64,000 nucleotides of DNA from Pseudodesulfovibrio profundus (GCF_900217235.1 NZ_LT907975.1:3385001-3449000), one strand, 5' to 3'. Positions 15,621 through 26,176 are shown, numbered from the stretch's first letter. Notes: a model not told the origin generated them from the sequence alone. Numbers and translations: made by a program.

Positions 15621-18260
15621 TTATCCGGCTACCAACTCTTTGAGCTTGGCAATGGCATCAGGGATACCGGAAGCGTCAGAGCCTCCAGCCCGAGCCAGGT
15701 CCGGGCGACCGCCGCCACCGCCGCCGACTGCACCGGCAACGGGTTTGATCAGGTCTCCGGCCTTGAACCGGTCATGCAGGTCTTTGGTTACTGCCAGCGC
15801 GACCGAGACCTTGCCTTCGTCGTGTCCTGCCAAGAGGCAGATGATGCCGGAATCGATCTTGGAGCGCAGGGCGTCCATCTGTTCGAGCATGACACCCATG
15901 TTCGGCGCTTCCAGCTCGACAGCCAGCACTTTCACGCCGTTTATCTCCTCGATTTCGCTCATCATGTCACGACCGGCACCGGAAGCGAGCTTGGCCTGGA
16001 GCGATTTCATCTCCTTGCCCATCTCCTTGACCTGCTTCTGGAGTTCGCTGACTTTCTTGGTCAGCTCTTCCGGGCGGGCCTTGAGCATGGCACCGGCTTC
16101 TGCAACAGCGCGACGGCGTTCGTTGAGGTAGGCAATGGCGTTGCCACCGGTGGCGGCTTCGATACGACGAATGCCGGCAGCAACTCCGGCTTCACTGGTG
16201 ATGACGAAGGAACCGGCAATGCCGGTATTCTCCAGATGGGTTCCGCCGCAAAGCTCCATGGAAACACCGGGGACTTCGATGATGGATACCGTGTCGCCAT
16301 ACTTTTCACCGAAGAGGGCGGTTGCACCCTTGGCCTTGGCGTCCTCGATGGACATGACCTGACGCTCGACCGGGATGGCATTCAGGATGCTCTGGTTGAC
16401 GAGTTCTTCAACCTTGGCGATCTCGTCGGGGGTCAATCCTTTGATGTGAGTGAAGTCGAAACGGAGTCGATCAGGGCCAACAAGGGAACCGGCCTGCTTG
16501 GCGTGGTCGCCGAGCACGGTCTGGAGCGCCGCGTGCAGCAGATGGGTCACGGTATGGTTACGCATGGTTGCCAGTCGCTGGCTGCGATCGACATTCAGAA
16601 ATGCGCTGCTACCGGCATTCATTTCGCCCTCAAGAACTTTGACCTTATGTGCGGTCAGGGCCTGGGACGGCTTGACAGTATCAAGGACTTCAGCCTTGCC
16701 GGATGATGCAGCAATCTCACCGGTATCACCAACCTGACCACCGGATTCGCCGTAGAAAGGTGTTGTCTCGGCTACCAGCCAGCCTTCGGAGCCGGTGGGC
16801 AACGAATCAACGACCTTGCCATCAAGGCTCATCAGGTGCGTGATGGTGGATTGTTCGCTCATGGCTTCGTAGCCGCAGAATTCGGAGGTGACATCCTGCT
16901 CAAGCAATGTCTGGAAGATGGAAGCCACATCCTTTTCGCCGGACCCTTTCCAGGCAGCCTTGGAGCGCTCTTTCTGCTCCTGCATGAGCGCATCGAAAGC
17001 GGGTTCGTCAACATCGATACCCTGCTTCTCGGCGATGTCGCGGACGATATCGATGGGGAAACCGTAGGTGTCGTAGAGCTTGAAGGTGGTCTCGCCGGGA
17101 ACGGTGATGCTGCCGGATTTCTTGAGTTCTGCCAGTTCCTCTTCAAGCATTTCCAGGCCCTTGTCGAGAGTCTTGGCAAATCCTTCTTCCTCGCCTTGGA
17201 CCACTTCGATCATGAAGTCCTTGGACTCCTGCAACTCGGTGTAGTGATCGCCCATGTCTTCGACAACCTTGGACGCGGTCTTCCACAGGAAGGAACCTTC
17301 GAGGCCCATGAGCTTGCCGAAGCGGTAGGCGCGGCGAATGAGGCGGCGCAGGATATAGCCGCGGCCTTCATTAGAGGGCAGTACCTGATCGGGAATCAGA
17401 AAAGCGATGGCGCGGGAGTGGTCGGCAATGACCTGCAGGGCGGTGTCGATTTCCTCGTTTTCACGGTATTTCACACCGGCCATGTCGGCGGTGTACTGGA
17501 TGATGGACTGAAAAAGATCGGTCTCGTAGTTGGAAGCAACGCCCTGACAGACGGCGGCGATACGCTCCAGGCCCATGCCTGTGTCGATGGAGGGGCGGGG
17601 CAGATCACTGCGCGTGCCGTCCTCGGCCTGGTCGTACTGCATGAACACGAGGTTCCAGATTTCGAGGTAGCGGTCGCAGTCGCACTTGCCAATGCCGCAG
17701 TCCGGGCCGCAGCCGACTTCTTCACCCTGGTCGAAGTGGACTTCGGAGCAGGGGCCGCAGGGGCCGGTATCGCCCATGGACCAGAAGTTGTCCTTTTCAC
17801 CCAGTTTGTAGATGCGTTCTGCCGGAACACCGGCAACCTTTTTCCAGAGATCGCCTGCTTCGTCATCGTCATTATATATAGTAATGTACAGACGTTCCTT
17901 GTCGAGCTTCAACTCCTCGGTGAGGAATTCCCAACAGAACTTGATGGCGTCTTCCTTGAAGTAGTCGCCAAAGGAGAAGTTGCCGAGCATCTCGAAAAAG
18001 GTGTGGTGGCGGGCAGTGCGGCCAACGTTTTCGAGGTCGTTGTGCTTGCCGCCGACGCGCAGGCATTTCTGTGAAGTGGTGGCTCGGTTGTAATCGCGTT
18101 TTTCCTGTCCCAAAAAGAGCTTTTTGAACTGGACCATGCCCGCATTGGTGAACATCAGCGTCGGATCATCTTTCGGGATGAGCGGTGCGGACTCCACAAT
18201 GGAGTGGCCATTTTTCTCAAAGTATTCAAGGAACCGTTTACGGATTTCAGCAGCATTCAT
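15621..18260 (-). CDS. alaS: Alanyl-tRNA synthetase
   Basis: An 879-residue class II synthetase charging tRNA-Ala, complete in all domains. The aminoacylation core begins [17 protein letters not shown] with motif 1 and the [15 protein letters not shown] motif-2 region. The editing domain has zinc ligands in HTVTHLLH and CGGTH. The C-Ala domain ends in [19 protein letters not shown] 18260 has GGAGAG seven bases upstream; the frame also starts at 18275. It lies 87 bp downstream of recA, on the same strand, with a terminator between; the recA-alaS order is common in desulfovibrios (recalled). Confidence 0.97.
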   Translation of the reverse strand: MNAAEIRKRFLEYFEKNGHSIVESAPLIPKDDPTLMFTNAGMVQFKKLFLGQEKRDYNRATTSQKCLRVGGKHNDLENVGRTARHHTFFEMLGNFSFGDYFKEDAIKFCWEFLTEELKLDKERLYITIYNDDDEAGDLWKKVAGVPAERIYKLGEKDNFWSMGDTGPCGPCSEVHFDQGEEVGCGPDCGIGKCDCDRYLEIWNLVFMQYDQAEDGTRSDLPRPSIDTGMGLERIAAVCQGVASNYETDLFQSIIQYTADMAGVKYRENEEIDTALQVIADHSRAIAFLIPDQVLPSNEGRGYILRRLIRRAYRFGKLMGLEGSFLWKTASKVVEDMGDHYTELQESKDFMIEVVQGEEEGFAKTLDKGLEMLEEELAELKKSGSITVPGETTFKLYDTYGFPIDIVRDIAEKQGIDVDEPAFDALMQEQKERSKAAWKGSGEKDVASIFQTLLEQDVTSEFCGYEAMSEQSTITHLMSLDGKVVDSLPTGSEGWLVAETTPFYGESGGQVGDTGEIAASSGKAEVLDTVKPSQALTAHKVKVLEGEMNAGSSAFLNVDRSQRLATMRNHTVTHLLHAALQTVLGDHAKQAGSLVGPDRLRFDFTHIKGLTPDEIAKVEELVNQSILNAIPVERQVMSIEDAKAKGATALFGEKYGDTVSIIEVPGVSMELCGGTHLENTGIAGSFVITSEAGVAAGIRRIEAATGGNAIAYLNERRRAVAEAGAMLKARPEELTKKVSELQKQVKEMGKEMKSLQAKLASGAGRDMMSEIEEINGVKVLAVELEAPNMGVMLEQMDALRSKIDSGIICLLAGHDEGKVSVALAVTKDLHDRFKAGDLIKPVAGAVGGGGGGRPDLARAGGSDASGIPDAIAKLKELVAG

Positions 18261-18293
18261 TGGTTGTCTCTCCAAAAAAATAAATTTCCAGAC

Positions 18294-18323
18294 AAAAACG
18301 CCCCGGGGAACCGACCCGAGGCG
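18294..18323 (-). terminator. Terminator after recA
   Basis: Nine-bp stem (18299-18307 with 18315-18323, one G-T pair) followed on the minus strand by TTTTT. Confidence 0.8.
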
Positions 18324-18347
18324 CCTTATCCAGTTTAAATAACCGTA

Positions 18348-19397
18348 TTATTCGCCGGCATCTCCGGCCTCGGCATCAGGATCTTCCTTGAAGCCGAGGT
18401 GGATCATGAGCTTGTCCTCGATGGACTGGGCAAGCCCGGGGTTGTCCTGCAGCAACTGGCGGACATTTTCCTTGCCCTGTCCCAGTTTTTCCGAGCCGAA
18501 GGCAAACCAAGAGCCGGACTTGTCGATAATTCCATGCTCAACTCCCATGTCGATGATCTCGCCCATTCGCGAGACACCTTGTCCATAGAGTACGTCGACA
18601 AGAGCCTGACGGAAGGGCGGAGCAACCTTGTTCTTCACGACCTTGATTCGGGCGCGAATACCATAGGACTCTTCCTTGTCCTTGAGGGTCTGGATGCGAC
18701 GGATGTCGAGTCGGCAGGATGCGTAGAATTTGAGCGCGTTACCGCCGGATGTCGTTTCCGGATTGCCGTAACCGGTCATGCCGATCTTCATGCGGATCTG
18801 GTTGATGAAGATGACGACGCAGTTGGATTTGTGGATGGTACCGGTCAATTTGCGCAGAGCATGGGACATCAGGCGCGCCTGTCCGCCGACCTGTGTCTCA
18901 CCCATCTGGCCTTCAAGTTCGGCCTGGGGGATGAGAGCGGCAACGGAGTCGATGACAACGACGTCCATGGCACCGGAGCGGACCAGCAGGTCGGCAATTT
19001 CCAGTGCCTGCTCACCGTAGTCGGGCTGCGAAATAAGCAATTCGTCGGTTTTTACGCCGAGTCGCTTGGCGTAGCCGGGATCGAGTGCGTGCTCGGCATC
19101 GACAAATGCCGCATTGCCGCCAGCCTTCTGGGCTTCGGCAACGATATGCAGAGCGAGGGTTGTTTTACCCGATGACTCCGGACCGTAAATTTCGATCACG
19201 CGACCGCGTGGAACGCCGCCGATGCCAAGGGCCATGTCCAGGCCGATGGAACCAGTGGGAATATACGGAATGGAGTGCGATGCCTCGTCGTCGAGCCGCA
19301 TGATGGACCCTTTGCCGAACTTACGTTCGATGGTGGTCAGAGCGGTTCCGAGAGCTTCCTTTCGTAAAACTTCGGGGTCGACGGCTTTTCGTGCCAT
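18348..19397 (-). CDS. recA: Recombinase RecA
   Basis: A 349-residue DNA strand-exchange ATPase, also the co-protease for LexA-type repressors. Walker A is GPESSGKTT (about 67-75). Walker B is in [10 protein letters not shown]. The L2-loop [29 protein letters not shown] and the acidic C-terminus ([11 protein letters not shown]) are typical. AGGAGA precedes ATG 19397. I could not find a convincing LexA box in the upstream 200 bp. It could trigger self-cleavage of the S24 repressor encoded at 26.8 kb. Confidence 0.98.
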   Translation of the reverse strand: MARKAVDPEVLRKEALGTALTTIERKFGKGSIMRLDDEASHSIPYIPTGSIGLDMALGIGGVPRGRVIEIYGPESSGKTTLALHIVAEAQKAGGNAAFVDAEHALDPGYAKRLGVKTDELLISQPDYGEQALEIADLLVRSGAMDVVVIDSVAALIPQAELEGQMGETQVGGQARLMSHALRKLTGTIHKSNCVVIFINQIRMKIGMTGYGNPETTSGGNALKFYASCRLDIRRIQTLKDKEESYGIRARIKVVKNKVAPPFRQALVDVLYGQGVSRMGEIIDMGVEHGIIDKSGSWFAFGSEKLGQGKENVRQLLQDNPGLAQSIEDKLMIHLGFKEDPDAEAGDAGE

Positions 19398-19817
19398 GGG
19401 TATCTCCTTAAATGATTACAGGCGCAATAATTGAGCAACACGTACAACTATCAGATACAGCCCCGGCGAGCAACAGCCTTGTGCAGGGTAAAAAACGCTG
19501 GTGTGAGCGACATAATCGGCATCGAGAAGAAAATAAAAACGGCTTTTTTTACGTGTCGATACGTTTGATTTCGTGGTGCTCGAACAGCGAATGAAACAGC
19601 AACATCTTGGAATGCTGATCTATCCGGTTTGCTGCAATAAAAAAAGAAAATCAATTTGTTCTGTATGGCAGGAGAGAGTGCCGCGGCCATGGAACAAATG
19701 TATTGTATTCGTGGTATGGTTCAGGAGAAAAGTAGTCTGATTTGACGTAGGTCAGTGCCACGAAAACCGTTGATGGTAATGCTTGCCCTTCGAGCAAATC
19801 TCCAATAAGGGACGCCC
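19398..19817. other. Intergenic region between divergent recA and the PP-loop gene
   Basis: 420 bp holding the promoters of both genes. No open frame with a ribosome-binding site, no strong hairpin and no clear LexA-type palindrome were found. Confidence 0.5.
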
Positions 19818-20894
19818 ATGACCAATACGGCACGAAAACAATACGACGCACTTGCGCTGCTTTCAGGCGGCCTGGATTCCATCCTCGCCATGCGCACTAT
19901 TATGGATCAGGGACTGAGTGTCCTCGGCCTGCATTTTGTCACGCCTTTTTTTGGCAAACCCCACCTCATTCCATTCTGGAAGGAGCACTACGGCATCGAA
20001 GTAATCGAAGTCGATATTCGCTCCAAATACGTGGATATGATGTTGGATGGCCCGTCCCAGGGATATGGCAAATGGTTGAATCCATGCATTGACTGCAAGA
20101 TAACCATGCTTACTCATGCCAGAGAACTGATGAAACAGTATGGAGCCAAGTTCATCATTTCCGGCGAAGTCATCGGGCAGCGCCCCATGAGCCAGCGTGA
20201 GGATGCGCTGAACCTGATCACCAAACGGGCAGATGTACGGGACGTGCTCATTCGCCCGCTGTGTGCCAAGAAACAACCCATCACCCCCATGGAAGAATCC
20301 GGGCTGGTGGATCGCGAACGGTTGCACGACTGGTATGGACGTGGACGCAAGCCCCAGATGGCACTGGCCAAGGAGTACGGTTTTACGGAAATACCGACTC
20401 CGGCAGGCGGCTGCTGCCTGACCGAAGCGCAGGGGGCAGCACGATTCGTCAAGCTGTTACAGGAGAAGGAGCGTCCCTCTCCTAATGATTTTTCTCTGGC
20501 TCGTGTCGGTCGCCAGTATTGGGCCGGAAATCACTGGCTCACCTTTGGCCGTACCGCTGATGACAATGCCCAGATCGGGGCATGCATCGAGCCGACTGAT
20601 TATGTGTTGAAAACTCAGGGATTCCCCGGACCACTCGCTGTCTGTCGTCCGTTGGACGGACCATGGGAGCCGGAGGTGATCAAGGATGCTGCCGCCTTGG
20701 TCGCATCTTACTCCACCAAGGCTCGCAGACATTTTGACGAGACAGGCGAGCTTATTGTCATACGGGTGAAGCAGGGGGATTCCGTTGAGGATATATCCGT
20801 AGCTCCATCCCGAGATAATGCCTTGCCATGGGCGGAACCCATGGCGGAAATTGTCAAGGGGTGGAAGAAGGACCAGTTGGAAATTGACGGGTAA
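19818..20894 (+). CDS. PP-loop thiouridylase-like protein (MnmA/ThiI-related)
   Basis: A 358-residue cytoplasmic protein with an N-terminal adenylation domain: the PP-loop LLSGGLDSILA (about 14-24) and cysteines in NPCIDCKI (about 90-95) and AGGCCLT (about 196-202), placed like the catalytic cysteines of tRNA 2-thiouridine synthases. The C-terminal 140 residues (from about 220) are a separate domain not found in MnmA. Proteins of this kind are often annotated tRNA (5-methylaminomethyl-2-thiouridylate) methyltransferase, a name that overstates what is known. Sulfur transfer to tRNA or another substrate is inferred. The gene stands alone, 39 bp before the antiporter gene. Confidence 0.75.
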   Translation: MTNTARKQYDALALLSGGLDSILAMRTIMDQGLSVLGLHFVTPFFGKPHLIPFWKEHYGIEVIEVDIRSKYVDMMLDGPSQGYGKWLNPCIDCKITMLTHARELMKQYGAKFIISGEVIGQRPMSQREDALNLITKRADVRDVLIRPLCAKKQPITPMEESGLVDRERLHDWYGRGRKPQMALAKEYGFTEIPTPAGGCCLTEAQGAARFVKLLQEKERPSPNDFSLARVGRQYWAGNHWLTFGRTADDNAQIGACIEPTDYVLKTQGFPGPLAVCRPLDGPWEPEVIKDAAALVASYSTKARRHFDETGELIVIRVKQGDSVEDISVAPSRDNALPWAEPMAEIVKGWKKDQLEIDG

Positions 20895-20933
20895 CCCTTG
20901 CTCCAAAACCTCTCATAGAATACAAAGGCCTAC

Positions 20934-21863
20934 ATGACCATCGATATTATTACGTTTTTGGCTTCCTCTTTGCTCCTCTGGTTCGGGGCAAACTGGATTG
21001 TGACTTCCGCAGCGTTGATCGCACGGAAATTCAACGTTTCGGAACTGGTAATCGGGTTGACCATCGTTGCCCTTGGCACATCTGCGCCCGAGTTTCTTGT
21101 AACCGTCAACGCCGCCATGCGCGGTCACAACGACATATCCTTATCCAATGTCGTTGGCTCCAATATTTTCAACCTCGGCTTCATTCTCGGCCTCATGGCC
21201 ATGATCAAGCCGCTGGTCTCCAACAAGACCATCGTGTACCGGGACGGGTTGCTCCTGTTCCTTACGACGGTCGGTATTCTGCTCGTTTCCATGACGGGTG
21301 AGCTTGGGCATCTGTTCGGTGCCAGCCTCATGGCACTCCTGATCGCCTACCTCGTCTATCTCGGTTTCAAGCGCGAGAACGTGGGAGATGAAGAACTGGA
21401 TGATCTGGAAGGAAAAGAGGCCAATTGGCTTCATTTCGGCATCCTGATAGCGGGATTTGTCGCTATTTCAGCCGGTGGACACCTCATGGTTACGGCTGCA
21501 ACATCCATTGCCTCTGCATTGGGTGTCTCCTCATGGGTCATCGGCGTGACCATTGTCGCGGCTGGTACAAGCCTGCCCGAACTGGTTACCTGTCTGGCTG
21601 CGTCGGTCAAGGGCAAGAACCAGATGCTCCTTGGCAACCTGATTGGTTCAGACTTCTTCAACTTTGCCGGAGTCCTTGGACTGACATGCCTTATCAAGCC
21701 GCTGCCGGTGTCTCCTGAAGCCTCTTCAGGGTTGATTGTGCTGGTTGGTATGGTGGGACTGGTGCTGATTCTGCTGCGGACAGGATGGCGTGTCAGCCGT
21801 CTTGAAGGCGCACTGCTGGTCGGTATCAACATGGTCCGCTGGATCGGTGACTTTACGAGTTAG
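20934..21863 (+). CDS. Calcium/sodium antiporter (CaCA family, YrbG-like)
   Basis: A 309-residue membrane protein of ten predicted helices made of two inverted repeats. Each repeat holds the alpha motif: LTIVALGTSAPEFLVTVNAA with SNVVGSNIFNLGFILGL, and VTIVAAGTSLPELVTCLAAS with GNLIGSDFFNFAGVLGL. The acidic residues (E in SAPEF and LPEL) and the GSN/GSD motifs are those that bind cations. A short acidic cytoplasmic loop (about 145-160, VGDEELDDLEGKE) joins the halves. It is probably co-transcribed with the upstream PP-loop gene (39 bp apart). Confidence 0.92.
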   Translation: MTIDIITFLASSLLLWFGANWIVTSAALIARKFNVSELVIGLTIVALGTSAPEFLVTVNAAMRGHNDISLSNVVGSNIFNLGFILGLMAMIKPLVSNKTIVYRDGLLLFLTTVGILLVSMTGELGHLFGASLMALLIAYLVYLGFKRENVGDEELDDLEGKEANWLHFGILIAGFVAISAGGHLMVTAATSIASALGVSSWVIGVTIVAAGTSLPELVTCLAASVKGKNQMLLGNLIGSDFFNFAGVLGLTCLIKPLPVSPEASSGLIVLVGMVGLVLILLRTGWRVSRLEGALLVGINMVRWIGDFTS

Positions 21864-21910
21864 TATAGATAATCACCGTTACCAAACAGCTATCGACATT
21901 CGATAATAAA

Positions 21911-21938
21911 ACAGGCCGCTCCAGAAGGAGCGGCCTGT
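21911..21938. terminator. Bidirectional hairpin between the antiporter gene and rnr
   Basis: Perfect 12-bp stem ACAGGCCGCTCC (21911-21922 with 21927-21938) between convergent genes. Confidence 0.75.
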
Positions 21939-21966
21939 TCGCGTTGTACTCTAGTACATCTGGTGA

Positions 21967-24168
21967 TTATTCGATCAGGTCCTTGTAATCCTTGGCAGAA
22001 GCGCTGACATATTTCAATGTGAAGTTCAGCTCCAACCGTTCAAGGCTGACATCCTCCAATACGACCTCAACGGTCTGGCCCAGTTGGAATGACTGGCCGG
22101 TCCGCTCGCCCACCAGCATCTCGCGATGAGCCCAGTAGGTGTAGTAATCGTCATCCATGGAGGAAAGACGAACCATGCCTTCAGCCATGACTTCACGCAG
22201 TTCCACGTAGAACCCGTAGTCTGTGATGTGGCTGATGACGCCGCCGAACGTGCCTCCCACCTTGTCGCGCATGAACAGGACCATGACGCGCTTGTGGATT
22301 TCGCGTTCGGCATCCATTCCGGCCCGTTCACGTCCAAACAAATGTCCGGCAATATTCAGCAGGCGTTTCTGGCCGGGAATGGCAGGAGCCGGAGCATCCT
22401 GATCCTTCAGGGCCAGGGCGGCCTTGACCAGTCGGTGAACCACAAGGTCGGCGTATCGGCGGATGGGCGAAGTGAAGTGGGCGTACTCTTCGGATGCAAG
22501 GCCGAAGTGCCCCTCATTGTCCGGTGAATATTTGGCCTGCTTCATGGAACGCAGCAGCAGACGGTTGACGATATACTCCCTGTCTGTACCCTTTTGTGAT
22601 GCGATGAGCCGTTGGATGGCCTTGGGCGTCATCTCCTTGGGCATCAAGATGTCCTTGTCCGTCTGGGAAAGGAGGCGGAAGAGATTCTTGAGCTTCTCCT
22701 CGTCTGCAGGCGGGTGGATGCGGAAGAGGCAGGGCATGTCCTGCTCGATGAGAAAATGGGCCACGGCTTCGTTGGCCGCGATCATGAACTCTTCGATGAG
22801 CTGGTGCCCGAAATGACGGGTCTTGGGACGGATGTCCGAAGTCTCGCCGTTGATATCAAAGAGAATTTCCGGCTCTGGCAGGTCGAAATCGAGGGAGCCT
22901 CGCTCACGGCGCAGGGCGTTGATCTTCCGGGCCAGTTCCTCGGCCAGTTCCAGCATGGGAACAACGTGGGAAATCTCCTCCCGCGCTTCCGGTTCCTTGT
23001 CCAGAATGGCTTTTTTAACCTGCCCATAGGTCAGTCGGGCATGGCTCTGGATGACCGCCGGAAACATCTCTGCCGAGCGGGTGCGACCTTGCTGATCCGT
23101 GTCCATACACGCGACCATGACCAGTCGCTTCACGTTCGGATTCAGGGAGCAGAGACCGTTGGACAACCGTTCAGGGAACATGGGCTCAACGGATTGGGGG
23201 AAATAGTAGGAGTTGCCGCGCTCAAGAGCTTCGCGATCCAGCGGTGATCCTTCGGGAACGTAGTGAGATACATCGGCAATGGCGACCCACAGGCGGTAGC
23301 CATTCTTGATGCGCTCCACCAGTATTGCGTCATCGAAATCCTTGGCCGTGGTGCCGTCGATGGTCACGAACGGCATTTTGGTCAGGTCACGTCGATCACG
23401 CAGGTCCTTGGCAGACGGTTCGCTGGGCAGGGCCTCCGCCTGATTGACGGAGCCGGACGGGAATCGAAGGCGAATGTTGTGGTTGGATTTGACCAGCGCC
23501 TCCTGCACCGAGATGTCTTCTTCGGGGCCGAGGTAGGCGGTGATTTCGCCCTCCCACATGGTGGGGTCGATTTTTTCGCCGGGAACACACAGGGCGATGT
23601 CGCCACGTTTGATCTGGATGGACTCGTCGTTGAGCTCGGCGATAATGCCGAATGCAAGGCGCGGGTCTGTGGGACGGCACAGCCAGTCGCCTCCGCGCAT
23701 CTGCTTGTATACCTTGACGGGCAGGGTTTTGCGTCCACGTTCCAGAACGCGAACGATGCGTCCCTCATTGTTACGCTGTCCCTTGTTTTCGCGGATGACT
23801 GCAGCGATGACTTTGTCGCCATGCCATGCGTCGTTGATGTCGCGCTGGTTGATGAAAATGTCTTTGCGACGAGAATCCTCGGGGATGACGAATCCGAATC
23901 CGCCACGCTGTATTTCCAGTCGGCCGGTGACGCAGTGCATGGCGTCGGCCAGACCATAGCCCCGGCGGATGCGGATGAGCTTGCCCTGCTCAACCAAATC
24001 GCCGAGCATGTCTTTGACCACGCGCTTGTCTTTCTTTTTCAGCTTCAACTGCCGGATGACTTCCGCGCGCGAAAGCGGGCGTTTCACTTCTTTGAAGAGC
24101 TTGAGCAGGCCACTGGTGCTGAGTGGTGGCGAGGATGGACGGGGCTGTTTGCGTTTATTCTTAGCCAT
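21967..24168 (-). CDS. rnr: Ribonuclease R
   Basis: A 733-residue 3'-to-5' exoribonuclease of the RNB family. An N-terminal winged helix (LSRAEVIRQLKL...KDMLGDLVEQGKLIRIRRGYGL) and cold-shock domains precede the RNB catalytic domain. The latter has TIDGTTAKDFDDAI with its catalytic aspartates and HFTSPIRRYADLVVHR; a C-terminal S1 domain (GVISHITDYGFYVELREVMAEGMVRL) follows. The lysine-rich tail of many RNase R proteins is short here. ATG 24168 lies 4 bases after the lpxK stop with CGGAG upstream, so the genes form one operon; the frame is open further upstream but that part is lpxK sequence. Confidence 0.94.
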   Translation of the reverse strand: MAKNKRKQPRPSSPPLSTSGLLKLFKEVKRPLSRAEVIRQLKLKKKDKRVVKDMLGDLVEQGKLIRIRRGYGLADAMHCVTGRLEIQRGGFGFVIPEDSRRKDIFINQRDINDAWHGDKVIAAVIRENKGQRNNEGRIVRVLERGRKTLPVKVYKQMRGGDWLCRPTDPRLAFGIIAELNDESIQIKRGDIALCVPGEKIDPTMWEGEITAYLGPEEDISVQEALVKSNHNIRLRFPSGSVNQAEALPSEPSAKDLRDRRDLTKMPFVTIDGTTAKDFDDAILVERIKNGYRLWVAIADVSHYVPEGSPLDREALERGNSYYFPQSVEPMFPERLSNGLCSLNPNVKRLVMVACMDTDQQGRTRSAEMFPAVIQSHARLTYGQVKKAILDKEPEAREEISHVVPMLELAEELARKINALRRERGSLDFDLPEPEILFDINGETSDIRPKTRHFGHQLIEEFMIAANEAVAHFLIEQDMPCLFRIHPPADEEKLKNLFRLLSQTDKDILMPKEMTPKAIQRLIASQKGTDREYIVNRLLLRSMKQAKYSPDNEGHFGLASEEYAHFTSPIRRYADLVVHRLVKAALALKDQDAPAPAIPGQKRLLNIAGHLFGRERAGMDAEREIHKRVMVLFMRDKVGGTFGGVISHITDYGFYVELREVMAEGMVRLSSMDDDYYTYWAHREMLVGERTGQSFQLGQTVEVVLEDVSLERLELNFTLKYVSASAKDYKDLIE

Positions 24169-24172
24169 GAAA

Positions 24173-25279
24173 TTATTCTCCGGGTGTAAGGTGTCCGCCG
24201 TGACTGGCTTTTTGCGAGAGCAGTTGCTCGTGTCGGCGGTCCCACCATGTGTCGAATCGGTTTTCCTTGCCGATGGATGACGGGCCGAATTGCACACGAA
24301 GGTCAAATTTCCAGAACAAGTCCGAACACATGGGGCCGAGCTTTACTGCGTCCTTGGGGGTGCAGAGAATTGCTTCGCAGCCACGTGCTCGTGCTTCGCT
24401 TTCAATTCGGAAGACATCGTTCTTGGTGTAGGTGTGATGGTCTCGAAATACAATGTGTTTTGCCGGTTTGTAGCCCAGGTATTGCTTGGCGGTGCGCTCT
24501 ACCTGATCCGGTGCACCCACGCCGGTCACGAGGAGATAATTCTTTTTGTCGAAATTCTTTTTGACCTGTCCGGTGAGCACATGGCGCAATCCGGTCGGGA
24601 TGATCTGGAAGCTGAAAATCGGGCGGCGCAGATGGCTGAGCAGTGTGTCGAAATGGGGAAGGAGACTATCAAATCCTTCGGGGCCGATCTTGATCAGAAA
24701 GGCGTCGGCACGATGCAACGCTTCCTTGGGTTCACGCCATGATCCGGCTGGAATGAGTGCGTTCCATTGATGGGAAAGGTCTTCGGGTTTGAGCAGGACC
24801 AGATTGCAGTGGCGTTTGACTGCCATGTGCTGAAAGCCGTCATCCAGAATGATCAGTTGCGGGTCGAATTGCTTGACTCCCAACTTGCCGGAGCGGGAGC
24901 GGACAGGATCTACCAGAACAACGGCTTCGGGGTGTTCTGTTGCGAGCATGAGCGGTTCATCACCCGCTTCCTCGGCCAGTGCTCCGGGGACGACGTGATA
25001 GGGATAGGAGTTGGGATGAGCCTTGTATCCCCGTGTCAGCAGCATGGCTTTTCGGTTGTGTGCTTCGGCCCAGTTCAGGAACCAGCCTGCAATGGGGGTT
25101 TTGCCAGTGCCGCCCCAGCCTATGTTGCCCACGGCAACGGTGACGACAGGGGGCGTCCATGCTTTCATGACGCCTCTGCGATAGGCCCATTCACGCAGTC
25201 GCATTGCCTTGGCGTTGGCCCAGGCAAATGGCTTGAGAAGGGGGGCAAAGGATTGTTGGAGGGTGGTTATATCGCTCAT
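24173..25279 (-). CDS. lpxK: Tetraacyldisaccharide 4'-kinase LpxK
   Basis: Phosphorylates the lipid A precursor to lipid IVA at the inner membrane. The 368-residue protein has an N-terminal membrane-associated helix, the P-loop GNIGWGGTGKTP (about 51-62), and LLTRGYKAHP. Other family blocks are GDEPLMLA, then IILDDGFQHMAVKRHCNLVLL with the catalytic acid region, and VTGVGAPDQVERT. It presupposes an outer membrane with lipid A. No strong ribosome-binding site is seen before ATG 25279, because the terminator of the upstream gene occupies that space. Confidence 0.94.
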   Translation of the reverse strand: MSDITTLQQSFAPLLKPFAWANAKAMRLREWAYRRGVMKAWTPPVVTVAVGNIGWGGTGKTPIAGWFLNWAEAHNRKAMLLTRGYKAHPNSYPYHVVPGALAEEAGDEPLMLATEHPEAVVLVDPVRSRSGKLGVKQFDPQLIILDDGFQHMAVKRHCNLVLLKPEDLSHQWNALIPAGSWREPKEALHRADAFLIKIGPEGFDSLLPHFDTLLSHLRRPIFSFQIIPTGLRHVLTGQVKKNFDKKNYLLVTGVGAPDQVERTAKQYLGYKPAKHIVFRDHHTYTKNDVFRIESEARARGCEAILCTPKDAVKLGPMCSDLFWKFDLRVQFGPSSIGKENRFDTWWDRRHEQLLSQKASHGGHLTPGE

Positions 25280-25284
25280 GAGAA

Positions 25285-25312
25285 AAAAAAGGGGAGGCGT
25301 TGGCCTCCCCGT
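25285..25312 (-). terminator. Terminator after the BI-1 family gene
   Basis: Eight-bp stem GGGGAGGC/GCCTCCCC (25293-25300 with 25305-25312), followed on the minus strand by eight T that end only 5 bases before the lpxK start codon. Reading through it may control lpxK-rnr expression. Confidence 0.85.
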
Positions 25313-25319
25313 TGTGGTC

Positions 25320-26051
25320 TTATTCGCGGTTGCCCAGGAGTCTGAGCAGCATGATGAAGAGGTTGATAAAGTCGAGATACAGGGTCAGTGCTCCGAGGAT
25401 CGTTCCGCGCCGAATGGCTGCGGTGTCACCTTCAGGTACGGTTTCTCCCATGGTCTTGAGCTTCTGCGTATCGTAGGCGGTGAGGCCCAGGAAGATGATG
25501 ACGCCGATTACGGAGATGGCGAATGCCATGGCCGAGCTCTGCAGGAAGAAGTTGACCACCATGGCGATCACGATACCGATGAGGCCCATGAATAGCAGGC
25601 TTCCCCAGCTGGTGAGGTCCTTTTTGGTGACCATGCCGTAAATGGACATGGTTCCGAACATCCCTGCCGTGATGATGAAGGTGGATGCAACGGACTCAGC
25701 GGTGTAGGCCAGAAGGATCGGTGTGAGCGTCAGACCGTTGAGCCCTGAGTAGAGCATGAACAGACCTGTGGCCGTACCGGGCGCCATAGTGGAGATGCGT
25801 GCGCTGAGGTAGAAAACGATGCCCAATTCGGCAATGAACAGGACGAAGACCATGCTGGACATGCCCACCGCTCCGGTGGCCGGGTCCACTGTGAAAAACA
25901 TCTGGAGCAGGGTCTGGGACTGGGTCACGGCAAATGCCACGAGCGCTGTGAGGCCGAGGCCGGCGCTCATCCAGCCATACACCCCGCGCATGAAGGCATT
26001 GACTACCTCCGGTTTGGCGGCAGAGCGTTGCATGCTGGGATACTGATTCAT
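25320..26051 (-). CDS. Bax inhibitor-1/YccA family membrane protein
   Basis: A 243-residue protein with seven predicted membrane helices after a short cytoplasmic N-terminus. Family signatures are FMRGVYGWMSAGLGLTALVAF, then LTLTPILLAYT, and near the end FLGLTAYDTQKLK and LYLDFINLFIMLLRLLG. Members are pH-sensitive ion leak channels or regulators of membrane proteases; the role here is unknown. GGAGG precedes the ATG. Confidence 0.93.
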   Translation of the reverse strand: MNQYPSMQRSAAKPEVVNAFMRGVYGWMSAGLGLTALVAFAVTQSQTLLQMFFTVDPATGAVGMSSMVFVLFIAELGIVFYLSARISTMAPGTATGLFMLYSGLNGLTLTPILLAYTAESVASTFIITAGMFGTMSIYGMVTKKDLTSWGSLLFMGLIGIVIAMVVNFFLQSSAMAFAISVIGVIIFLGLTAYDTQKLKTMGETVPEGDTAAIRRGTILGALTLYLDFINLFIMLLRLLGNRE

Positions 26052-26176
26052 TGATTTCCTCCGAAAGGTTGTATTCTTACTTCGTCGGGTTGCTTCCCGT
26101 CGTGCTCATAAAATAAGCAGCTTTTTATCGACTGGCAAGAGAAACCGGAAATTGCACAACTAATCTGAAATCGGGG

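Noticed and set aside
16836-18074. Long plus-strand open frames opposite alaS (and similar ones opposite recA, fba, ychF and the receiver genes)
   Set aside because: Antisense frames created by codon bias. The composition is rich in Gly, Leu and Val without motifs, and the sense genes are unambiguous.
19398-19500. A LexA box upstream of recA
   Set aside because: No palindrome of CTGT-N8-ACAG or GAAC-N4-GTTC type could be found; the partial match CTGTATCTGATAGTTG is too weak to report.
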